In this document: one piece after another, positions 57,314 through 64,000 of the stretch
Position numbering within the stretch: the first letter of the stretch is position 1
How the letters are laid out: every line of letters starts with the position of its first letter
Source of the DNA: Collimonas pratensis
Lineage (GTDB): Bacteria > Pseudomonadota > Gammaproteobacteria > Burkholderiales > Burkholderiaceae_D
Reading direction: 5' to 3'
Length of the DNA: 64,000 bases
NCBI RefSeq assembly: GCF_001584185.1
Contig: NZ_CP013234.1
Span: 868,001 to 932,000 of the forward strand
The notes under the pieces: generated by a model
The model's input: the letters and a program-made list of their open reading frames with translations, nothing else
Databases searched by the model: none
Told to the model about the DNA's origin: nothing
Made by a program: the position numbers and the translations under genes

Positions 57314-58246
57314 TTACAAACGGTAACCAAATACCCGATGGAATTGCTCATCGATTTCGGCGCGGCTGGGCGCATGGTTTTGCGGCCCTTGGTGGGCAAT
57401 CTTGATGCTGCCCAGCAAGCTCGACAGGCGGCCGGTGGTTGCCCAGTCCATGCCGTTGCTGAGGCCGTACAGCATGCCGGCGCGGAAGGCGTCGCCGCAG
57501 CCGGTCGGATCCAGCACCCGTTCCGCCTGCACGCAAGGGATATCGATCTTGTTGCCGCCGGTGTAAATTTCCGCGCCGAGTTCACCGCGGGTGACCACCA
57601 GCGCGGAAACCCGTTCGGCGATTTGCGCCAGCGTCAGGCCGGTGCGCGAGGCCAGCATTTCGGCTTCGTAGTCATTCATCGCGATATAGGTGGCGAGTTC
57701 GATGAAATGCTTCAGCTCGTCGCCATTGAACATCGGCATCCCTTGGCCCGGATCGAAGATCAGCGGAATGCCTTGCGCTACGCAGTCGGCAGCGTGCTGC
57801 AGCATGCCATCGCGGCCGTCGGGGGCGACAATCGCCAGCTTGACCGGACCCGCTTCGGCGACCTTGTTTTCGTGCGAATAGGTCATGGCGCCGGGATGGA
57901 AGGCGTTGATCTGGTTATTGTCGGCGTCGGTGGTGACGAAGCATTGGGCGGTATAGATCGACTCGATAGTGCGTACCGTCTTGCGCGAAATACCCTGGCG
58001 GTCGAGCCGCGCCAGATAGTCGCCGCCGTCGTGGCCTATGGTTGCCATGATTTGCGGATCGCCGCCCAGCAGTTTCAGGTTGTAGGCGATATTGCCGGCG
58101 CAGCCGCCGAAGTCGCGGCGCAAGGTCGGCACCAGGAAGGAGACGCTGATCTTGTGCAGCTGGTCTGCCAGCAGCGCATCCGAGAATTTGCCCGGATATT
58201 GCATGATGACGTCGAAAGCCAATGAACCGCAAATGAGAGAGGTCAT
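57314..58246 (-). CDS. PfkB-family sugar/nucleoside kinase
   Basis: 310 residues. Ribokinase fold: MTSLICGSLAFDVIMQYPGKF, GGCAGNIAYNLKLLGGDPQIMATIGHDGGDYLARLD, and PfkB signature 2 VLDPTGCGDAFRAGMLYGL with the catalytic Asp (about residue 251). It phosphorylates a sugar, adenosine or similar compound; adenosine-kinase-like members exist, but the substrate is not certain. It follows the DUF3426 gene by 53 bases on the same strand. Confidence 0.9.
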   Translation of the reverse strand: MTSLICGSLAFDVIMQYPGKFSDALLADQLHKISVSFLVPTLRRDFGGCAGNIAYNLKLLGGDPQIMATIGHDGGDYLARLDRQGISRKTVRTIESIYTAQCFVTTDADNNQINAFHPGAMTYSHENKVAEAGPVKLAIVAPDGRDGMLQHAADCVAQGIPLIFDPGQGMPMFNGDELKHFIELATYIAMNDYEAEMLASRTGLTLAQIAERVSALVVTRGELGAEIYTGGNKIDIPCVQAERVLDPTGCGDAFRAGMLYGLSNGMDWATTGRLSSLLGSIKIAHQGPQNHAPSRAEIDEQFHRVFGYRL

Positions 58247-58299
58247 ATCAAGTAAGTATGTAGAAAGCTTGCTGGTTGGCGCTTTAGCCGGCGCAAAGA

Positions 58300-59721
58300 T
58301 TAAGGATAAAACAGGTATACACGATAACCCGATGCCTTGAGCTGCAACAACTCAAAGGTTACCTTAACCGGCTGTTCCTGGTCGCTGGCAAAACCTTGCG
58401 CCAGGTTGGCCGATGGATTCAGATAATCATGCGGCGTAAACACCCGCCGTGCGATCGGCTTTTCGTTGGCATCGTTCAGGGTCAGCTCGATATTGGGCCA
58501 GGCTTGTACGGTGTCGCTGTGATTGCGCAGCAGCAGGTTCAGCGAAAACAGGTTGCGCGCGGGATCGAGCGCCTGCAATTCATTGGCCTCAAATGAAATG
58601 CTGTCGATTTTCATCGGCAGGCCGACAGTGCAGCCGAGCTTGGCGCAGGCGCTGGTCAGCGCCGGCTTCAGCTGCGGCATGCGGGCCGCCAGCTGATCGC
58701 GGAAAAAGTAAGTCGATTGGCCCACCAGCCCTACTAGCAGCAGGGCGCCGACGCCCCACATGGCGTTGCGCAGGGTGGCGCCGATGCGCTGCTGGCGGCG
58801 GCCGCTGAGCACGAAGTCAGGTTCGTCGGCCAAGGGCTCTTCTGCTTCAACTGCTTTTTGCCGGTTCTTTTTCTTGCTGCTGCTTTCCGCGCCTTCGGTG
58901 GTGTCGGATGCCGAGGCGGCAGCGTTCTTTTCTCCGCGCCACGGCTTGCGCTGCAGCTCGTCGATGATGCGGTCGAGTTCGTCGTCATCCGGGTTGCCGG
59001 CCGATGCGCCGTCTTTGTCCTTGGCCGCCAGCGTGTAGTCGTCCTGGCCGGCGACATGCATCAAGGTCATGCGCGCCATCTGCTCTTCTGGCTCGTCGTC
59101 GGCATGGCGATGCCAGACATTCGGCGCCGGCAGGCTGCCGCTGTCTTCGCTGTCCTTACTGGCTTCGTCGACCGAGGGCTTGATCAGGCCGAAGGGAGTG
59201 TGATGGACGTCGGCCGGGGCGGACTGGCTGGTTTCTTCGGCGATGCGCAGGTCTTCTTCGAGGCCATCGATGGCGGCTTCGACCCGGGTGCTGCTGGCGC
59301 TTGCGGTTTTGGCATCGGCGCTGGCAGACGATACGTGAGGGGCCGCAGCTGGCTGTGGGTGAGCATCGGTGTTTGTCGTGCCGGCTTGCTGGGACTGCTC
59401 CGGCTCAGAGTCATGGAGGCGAGGGAAGGCGGTAACCGATGCCTCGCTGTCGGCCGGCTGGATTGGTGCCGGCGCGATGTGTTCGCTAGCGGCAGGCAGC
59501 GCGGCAGGCGCAATGGCGGCCGCTTCTACTTCCTGCGGCAATGCAGGGGTATGGGGCGGCGTCGCCACCGGCGCTGCCAGTTCAGGCCGTACCAGGTGTT
59601 CGATGCCGTTGAATACTTCGCGGCAGCTGCCGCAGCGGACCAGGCCGCCGCGCAGCTTCAGCTGGTCATTGGCGACCCGGAAGGTGGTTTGACAATGCGG
59701 ACATTGCGTCGCGAGCGCCAT
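58300..59721 (-). CDS. Zinc-ribbon / DUF3426 membrane protein
   Basis: 473 residues. N-terminal MJ0042-type zinc ribbon MALATQCPHCQTTFRVANDQLKLRGGLVRCGSCREVFNGIEHL (Cys 7, 10 and a second CxxC near 30), then about 270 residues of Ala/Pro/Glu/Asp-rich low-complexity sequence, a single membrane helix (NAMWGVGALLLVGLVGQSTYFF, about residue 325) and the C-terminal DUF3426 domain (about 345-473). Function unknown. The accB-accC-prmA-DUF3426 order suggests that it is a stable neighbour of fatty-acid synthesis genes. Confidence 0.88.
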   Translation of the reverse strand: MALATQCPHCQTTFRVANDQLKLRGGLVRCGSCREVFNGIEHLVRPELAAPVATPPHTPALPQEVEAAAIAPAALPAASEHIAPAPIQPADSEASVTAFPRLHDSEPEQSQQAGTTNTDAHPQPAAAPHVSSASADAKTASASSTRVEAAIDGLEEDLRIAEETSQSAPADVHHTPFGLIKPSVDEASKDSEDSGSLPAPNVWHRHADDEPEEQMARMTLMHVAGQDDYTLAAKDKDGASAGNPDDDELDRIIDELQRKPWRGEKNAAASASDTTEGAESSSKKKNRQKAVEAEEPLADEPDFVLSGRRQQRIGATLRNAMWGVGALLLVGLVGQSTYFFRDQLAARMPQLKPALTSACAKLGCTVGLPMKIDSISFEANELQALDPARNLFSLNLLLRNHSDTVQAWPNIELTLNDANEKPIARRVFTPHDYLNPSANLAQGFASDQEQPVKVTFELLQLKASGYRVYLFYP

Positions 59722-59731
59722 GGCGTGCCGC

Positions 59732-60640
59732 TTACTTAAGAATGCCGGTCAATGCGACCCAGCCGTCTTGCTCGGCCCACACGGACAACGGCAGCCATTG
59801 GGCGTAGGCGGCGATGACGTCGTTGGCTTGCTCGGCCAATACGCCGGACAGCGTCAGGCTGCCGCCGGCCGCGACGCGGCTGCACAGCATCGGCGCCATC
59901 AGCTTGAGCGGGCCGGAAAGGATGTTGGCGACCACGATATCGTAGACTTGCGACCCAGCCTTGGTGCTGAAATCTTCCGGCAGATAGTAAGCCACCTCGC
60001 AATGGTTGCGCTCGCTGTTGTAGCGCGCGGCATCGATCGCGTGCGGGTCGATATCGACTCCGATCACAGTCGCTGCGCCGAGCTTCTTGGCGACCATCGC
60101 CAGGATGCCGGAACCGCAGCCGTAATCCAGCACCGTTTCCGGTTTTTGCAGCGGGACGTTGATTTCCAGCCATTCCATGCACAGACGGGTGGTCGGATGG
60201 CTGCCGGTGCCGAAGGCGAGGCCGGGATCGAGTTCCAGGATCAGGCCGTTGGCGTCCGGGGCATCGTGCCAGCTTGGCACGACCCAGATGTTCTTGCCGA
60301 TATGGATAGGGTCGAACTGGGATTGCGTCAGGCGCACCCAGTCTTGCGCCGCTACCGGACGCAGGGAGTACGGAGGCACGGCAACGCCGCAAGCGGCGGC
60401 AGCGTTGCTGACGATGGCGCCATGGTCGGCATCGACCTCGGCCAGGACTACTACGCGGCTGCGCTGCCAGGCGGCTTCTTTCGGCTCCATGCCGGGCTCG
60501 CCAAACAAGGGCTGCTCGTCGGGCGTACCGAGGTCGGCATCTTCGACCGAGACCGACAGGGCGCCAGCTTCCATCAACGCGTCGGACAGGGTCTCGGCGT
60601 CGCTTAGTGCTACTTCAATAACAATTTCGGTCCAGCTCAT
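59732..60640 (-). CDS. prmA: Ribosomal protein L11 methyltransferase
   Basis: 302 residues (E. coli 293). Trimethylates L11 with SAM. N-terminal substrate-recognition domain ([35 protein letters not shown]) and a class I methyltransferase core: [24 protein letters not shown] and [39 protein letters not shown] (SAM loop, about residue 178), [12 protein letters not shown]. The ATG at 60640 is the family start. Ten bases before the DUF3426 start. Confidence 0.97.
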   Translation of the reverse strand: MSWTEIVIEVALSDAETLSDALMEAGALSVSVEDADLGTPDEQPLFGEPGMEPKEAAWQRSRVVVLAEVDADHGAIVSNAAAACGVAVPPYSLRPVAAQDWVRLTQSQFDPIHIGKNIWVVPSWHDAPDANGLILELDPGLAFGTGSHPTTRLCMEWLEINVPLQKPETVLDYGCGSGILAMVAKKLGAATVIGVDIDPHAIDAARYNSERNHCEVAYYLPEDFSTKAGSQVYDIVVANILSGPLKLMAPMLCSRVAAGGSLTLSGVLAEQANDVIAAYAQWLPLSVWAEQDGWVALTGILK

Positions 60641-60707
60641 CAGATGCCTTACAGTGTGTGATGGATTTTTCACCGCCCGGCTTGAGCTTGGCGGCGGTGA
60701 AAAATCC

Positions 60708-62090
60708 TTATTTCTTTACTGCTTTATCTGTTTCCTTGGCGACTACCGGCCGTTCGGCCAGTTTGTGTTCCAGATAATGGATGTTGGTGCCGCCTTCGAT
60801 AAAGCGGGCATCGATCATCAGTTCACGGTGCAGCTGGATGTTGGTCTGGATACCTTCGACCACCATTTCGGACAGTGCAATCTGCATCCGCTTGATTGCC
60901 TGCTCGCGGGTGGAACCGTAGGAAATTACCTTGCCGACCATCGAATCATAATGCGGCGGCACGAAATAGCCGGCGTAAGCATGCGAATCGACGCGGATGC
61001 CAGGGCCGCCCGGAGCGTGCCACGACAGGATCTTGCCCGGCGATGGCGTGAACTTGAACGGATCTTCGGCGTTGATGCGGCATTCGATGGCATGGCCGGT
61101 GAGCTGGATGTCGCGCTGGCGGAAGCGCAGCTTTTCGCCGGCGGCAATGCGGATCTGTTCCTGCACGATGTCGATGCCGGTGATCATTTCGGTGATCGGA
61201 TGCTCAACCTGGACCCGGGTGTTCATTTCAATGAAATAGAACTCGCCGTTTTCATACAGGAATTCGAAAGTGCCGGCGCCGCGGTAATCCATCTTGCGGC
61301 AGGCTTCGGCGCAACGGTCGCCGATTTTTTCGATGACCTTGCGTGGGATGCCGGGGGCCGGCGCTTCTTCGATCACTTTCTGGTGGCGGCGTTGCATCGA
61401 GCAGTCGCGCTCGCCCAGCCAGACGGCGTTCTTGAATTGGTCGGCCAGGATCTGGATTTCCACGTGACGCGGATTTTCCAGGTACTTCTCCATATACACT
61501 TCCGGATTGCCGAACGCAGCGCCGGCTTCGGTTTTGGTCATGGTGACCGCATTGGCCAGGGCCGCTTCGGTATGCACCACGCGCATGCCGCGTCCGCCGC
61601 CGCCGCCGGCTGCCTTGATGATCACCGGATAGCCGATCTTGCGGGCAATTTTGACGATTTCCTTCGGATCGTCCGGCAACGCGCCTTCCGAACCTGGAAC
61701 GCAGGGCACGCCGGCGCGGATCATGGCTTGCTTGGCCGATACTTTATCGCCCATCAGACGGATGTTCGCCGGCCGCGGGCCGATGAAGACAAAGCCGGAC
61801 TGTTCCACGCGCTCGGCGAAATCGGCATTTTCCGACAGGAAGCCGTAGCCTGGGTGAATCGCTTCGGCATCGGTCACTTCGGCAGCGCTGATGATGGCCG
61901 GCATGTTGAGATAGCTCAAGCTGGACGGCGCCGGCCCGATACAGACCGATTCATCCGCCAGTTTTACATACTTGGCGTCACGGTCAGCCTCGGAATGGAC
62001 CATCACGGTCTTGATGCCCATTTCACGGCAGGCGCGTTGGATGCGCAAGGCGATTTCGCCGCGATTGGCGATAAGGATTTTTTCAAACAT
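60708..62090 (-). CDS. accC: Biotin carboxylase subunit of acetyl-CoA carboxylase
   Basis: 460 residues. ATP-grasp enzyme carboxylating the biotin of Acc[54 protein letters not shown], the glycine loop [22 protein letters not shown] (about residue 163), [26 protein letters not shown] (catalytic Glu/Arg), and the C-terminal [15 protein letters not shown] region are intact. It follows accB in the same operon with a 189-base gap. Confidence 0.98.
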   Translation of the reverse strand: MFEKILIANRGEIALRIQRACREMGIKTVMVHSEADRDAKYVKLADESVCIGPAPSSLSYLNMPAIISAAEVTDAEAIHPGYGFLSENADFAERVEQSGFVFIGPRPANIRLMGDKVSAKQAMIRAGVPCVPGSEGALPDDPKEIVKIARKIGYPVIIKAAGGGGGRGMRVVHTEAALANAVTMTKTEAGAAFGNPEVYMEKYLENPRHVEIQILADQFKNAVWLGERDCSMQRRHQKVIEEAPAPGIPRKVIEKIGDRCAEACRKMDYRGAGTFEFLYENGEFYFIEMNTRVQVEHPITEMITGIDIVQEQIRIAAGEKLRFRQRDIQLTGHAIECRINAEDPFKFTPSPGKILSWHAPGGPGIRVDSHAYAGYFVPPHYDSMVGKVISYGSTREQAIKRMQIALSEMVVEGIQTNIQLHRELMIDARFIEGGTNIHYLEHKLAERPVVAKETDKAVKK

Positions 62091-62279
62091 AGGTGGTATG
62101 TGTCGCTATGGGTCAAGCGTTATCAAACTTTGGGTTGCCGGTGCGGGGCTCGCGTAGCGTCGGATGTCCAGTGCTGCAGACCTGCGCCGGCAACCAGAAC
62201 GGCGCAATCCCCTATCAAGCGGATGCCGCCGTGCAGATTACATGGTGCTTATTACTGTGGATGACTCGGTGCTGCCGGG

Positions 62280-62747
62280 TTATCCAATGATGAACAACGG
62301 CTGGCCGAATTCGACCGGCTGGCCGTTTTCCACCAGGATCTTCTTGACCACGCCGGAAGCGTCGGCTTCGATTTCATTCAGCAGTTTCATGGCTTCGATA
62401 ATGCACAGGGTGCCGCCTTCCTTGATTTCCGAGCCGACTTCGACGAACGCCGGCGAGCCGGGAGCCGACGAGCGGTAGAAGGTGCCGACCATAGGCGATT
62501 TGACAATATGGCCTTCCGGTACCGCGGCCACTGCTTCCATCGGCGCTGCTGCGGCGACTGGCGCCGGTGCGGCTACCTGGTACTGGGCAGGGTGCTGCTG
62601 TTGCGGTTGCATCATGACAACCTGGTTCTGCTGGGATGCAGACGACTTGACGATACGGACCTTGCTTTCGCCTTCCGTGACTTCAAGTTCTTCGATGTCT
62701 GACTCCGCGACCAGGTCGATCAGCGTTTTGAGTTTTCTCAAATCCAT
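62280..62747 (-). CDS. accB: Biotin carboxyl carrier protein of acetyl-CoA carboxylase
   Basis: 155 residues from the ATG at 62747. N-terminal [36 protein letters not shown], a Pro/Ala/Gln-rich linker ([31 protein letters not shown], about residues 50-78), and the lipoyl-like biotin domain [73 protein letters not shown], with the biotinylated Lys in EAMKLLNE (about residue 121). Upstream of accC. Confidence 0.98.
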   Translation of the reverse strand: MDLRKLKTLIDLVAESDIEELEVTEGESKVRIVKSSASQQNQVVMMQPQQQHPAQYQVAAPAPVAAAAPMEAVAAVPEGHIVKSPMVGTFYRSSAPGSPAFVEVGSEIKEGGTLCIIEAMKLLNEIEADASGVVKKILVENGQPVEFGQPLFIIG

Positions 62748-62868
62748 GTGCAATCCTTCAGAATATATAAATTATGAAAAGCTATTTTTCGTTTTTTGAC
62801 ATGCAGATCAACGCAGTGCGGTGATTTTGCAAAGACGTCGAGATTACTGCAATACTTGATGATGTCAA

Positions 62869-63306
62869 CTAGAGTTTCTTAATGGCAAAGTCAATTGCGG
62901 CGCGATAACCATCCACGCCCAGGCCGCAAATGACACCGACAGCGACATCAGACAAATAAGAATGATGCCGGAACGCTTCCCGCTGGTGGACATTCGAGAT
63001 GTGGACTTCGACAAAACGAATCGCCACGCCGCTCAGCGCATCCCGCAAAGCCACGCTGGTATGCGTCAGGCCGCCGGGATTGATGACAATAGCGTCGATG
63101 CCCTCAGCCTTGGCCGCGTGGATGCGGTCTATCAGTGCACCTTCGTGGTTGCTTTGGAAGTGCACAAGCCGGGCACCAGCGGCGGTAGCCTGGACCCGAG
63201 CTGCTTGTTCAACATCGCTTAGCGAAGTCGAACCGTAGACTTCCGGCTCTCTTGTCCCCAGCAGATTCAGGTTGGGGCCGTTGAGTAGAAGTATATTTTT
63301 TGCCAT
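62869..63306 (-). CDS. aroQ: Type II 3-dehydroquinate dehydratase
   Basis: 145 residues from the ATG at 63306. Shikimate-pathway dodecamer. Signatures: [24 protein letters not shown] (catalytic Tyr in the lid, about residue 23), [31 protein letters not shown] (Asn/Thr site), [22 protein letters not shown] (catalytic His about residue 101 and Arg). It lies upstream of accB (121 bases), a common pairing. Confidence 0.98.
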   Translation of the reverse strand: MAKNILLLNGPNLNLLGTREPEVYGSTSLSDVEQAARVQATAAGARLVHFQSNHEGALIDRIHAAKAEGIDAIVINPGGLTHTSVALRDALSGVAIRFVEVHISNVHQREAFRHHSYLSDVAVGVICGLGVDGYRAAIDFAIKKL

Positions 63307-63434
63307 GGAGATGAAGCTCCGTTTGACGACGATGGCGCATTTTGCCGTCAAATGACGTTGACTGGCAAGGGAAAATTTGTTTCGATAAAATTTCAGCGCG
63401 GCATTGTTAAGTGTTTTTTTGTCAAGTGGCGCGC

Positions 63435-63956
63435 TTACAGAAGAGTCAGGTCCTTGCGCAACTCGTCGAATTTAATGCTGCCAAGGTACATCTTCTTTAC
63501 TTGTCCGTCGCGGCCGATCAGGACGGTAAAAGGCAGGCCGCCGGACTGATTCCCGAACTGCCGCAGCAGTGCAGTGGCGCTGCTGCCTGCCACATACAAG
63601 GGGTAAGAGATTTTGTATTTTTCAGCGAATTTGGCGATGTTATCAGCAGAGTCGACGCCGATCCCGATAACTTGAATATTCTTCGCCGCAATCTCCCCTT
63701 GCAAGGCATTCAGTTCCGGCATTTCTTCCACGCAGGGCGCGCACCAGGTTGCCCAGAAATTGACGACCAACGGCTTGCCCTTCCATTGCGAGAGGGAAGC
63801 GGTTTTGCCGCTGGCGTCCGGTATTTCCTGAGCGAACAGGGCAGCTACAGCGGCGTTGTCGGGTGTGGCCGGGGTATGGCGTTGCATGCCAAAATAGATG
63901 CCGATCGCGCAAAATAGAAGCGCAATCGGTACAAATATCAAAATATTTCTTTTCAT
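63435..63956 (-). CDS. TlpA/ResA-type membrane-anchored thioredoxin-like protein
   Basis: 173 residues. N-terminal anchor ([20 protein letters not shown], about 5-24) with the rest in the periplasm. Redoxin/AhpC-TSA fold with the [18 protein letters not shown] active site (CxxC at about residues 73-76) and [15 protein letters not shown] (cis-Pro loop). Reduces or isomerises disulfides, for example in cytochrome c maturation. Its ATG overlaps the stop of the gene upstream (TAATG), so it is co-translated with it; aroQ follows 128 bases later. Confidence 0.93.
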   Translation of the reverse strand: MKRNILIFVPIALLFCAIGIYFGMQRHTPATPDNAAVAALFAQEIPDASGKTASLSQWKGKPLVVNFWATWCAPCVEEMPELNALQGEIAAKNIQVIGIGVDSADNIAKFAEKYKISYPLYVAGSSATALLRQFGNQSGGLPFTVLIGRDGQVKKMYLGSIKFDELRKDLTLL

Positions 63957-64000
63957 TAAATTTCTTCTTTGTTGATTAGCGCCAGTACCGCATTCAAATC
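63956..64000 (-). CDS. C-terminal end of an upstream gene, cut by the window
   Basis: The last 14 codons and the TAA stop of a reading frame, DLNAVLALINKEEI, with the stop overlapping the TlpA-like gene start. In related genomes a murein peptide ligase (mpl) can occupy this position, but 14 residues do not identify it. Confidence 0.6.
   Translation of the reverse strand, partial: DLNAVLALINKEEI

Overview
The window reads as chromosome of a Gram-negative betaproteobacterium in the order Burkholderiales, most likely Oxalobacteraceae (Collimonas/Herminiimonas-like). This is inferred from gene content and order: xseB-ispA-dxs, queA-tgt-yajC-secD-secF, pilT-pilU divergent from yggS-proC, recG-oxyR-ubiA, and tlpA-aroQ-accB-accC-prmA-DUF3426-kinase. 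Codon use is GC-rich and uniform. I found no rRNA, tRNA, prophage or CRISPR. The only mobile element is one intact IS3-family insertion sequence.

Layout. 1-5.1 kb: a truncated LOG-family gene, polA, a Tat-type dienelactone hydrolase and a ZIP metal transporter that lacks a normal start codon. 5.1-9.4 kb (minus strand): a mercaptopyruvate sulfurtransferase, then the IS, which sits exactly at the 3' end of an EamA transporter gene and splits a probable two-gene operon, then a Rieske oxygenase. 9.6-14.3 kb: xseB-ispA-dxs (isoprenoid precursors), folE2 behind a structured leader that may be a riboswitch, and a PduO-type cobalamin adenosyltransferase. 14.4-21.1 kb: a D-lactate dehydrogenase-like flavoprotein, a LysR regulator and glcDEF (glycolate oxidase).

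21.2-29.8 kb (minus strand): a sugar-acid catabolic operon, gudD-SMP30-MFS-GH31-porin, with its LacI-type regulator. Two operator copies in the gudD promoter and one in the regulator's own promoter can be read from the sequence. 30-35.1 kb: the glycerol regulon glpR-glpD-glpK-glpF, with GlpR-like operators before glpD. 35.2-44.4 kb: gpx, pilU, pilT, yggS-proC, a DUF883 protein, ubiA, oxyR and recG. 44.6-50.5 kb: queA, tgt, yajC, secD, secF. 50.6-64 kb: purB, a GST, a DapA-like lyase, an AraC regulator divergent from an Fsr-like MFS pump, a periplasmic peroxiredoxin, a Gly/Trp-rich lipoprotein, a PfkB kinase, a DUF3426 protein, prmA, accC, accB, aroQ, a TlpA-like thioredoxin and the last codons of one more gene.

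Most of the window is housekeeping. The parts that deserve attention are: (i) a GTAGGGTGGGC-type palindromic intergenic repeat present four times, every time between the 3' ends of convergent genes; (ii) the LacI-controlled GH31/glucarate-dehydratase operon, whose gene combination suggests uptake and breakdown of an alpha-glycoside linked to a sugar acid; (iii) the palindrome in front of gudD, which could be both a double operator and the terminator of the regulator gene; (iv) the folE2 leader with two mutually exclusive folds; (v) the probable AUU start of the ZIP transporter; (vi) the IS insertion that supplies the EamA stop codon.
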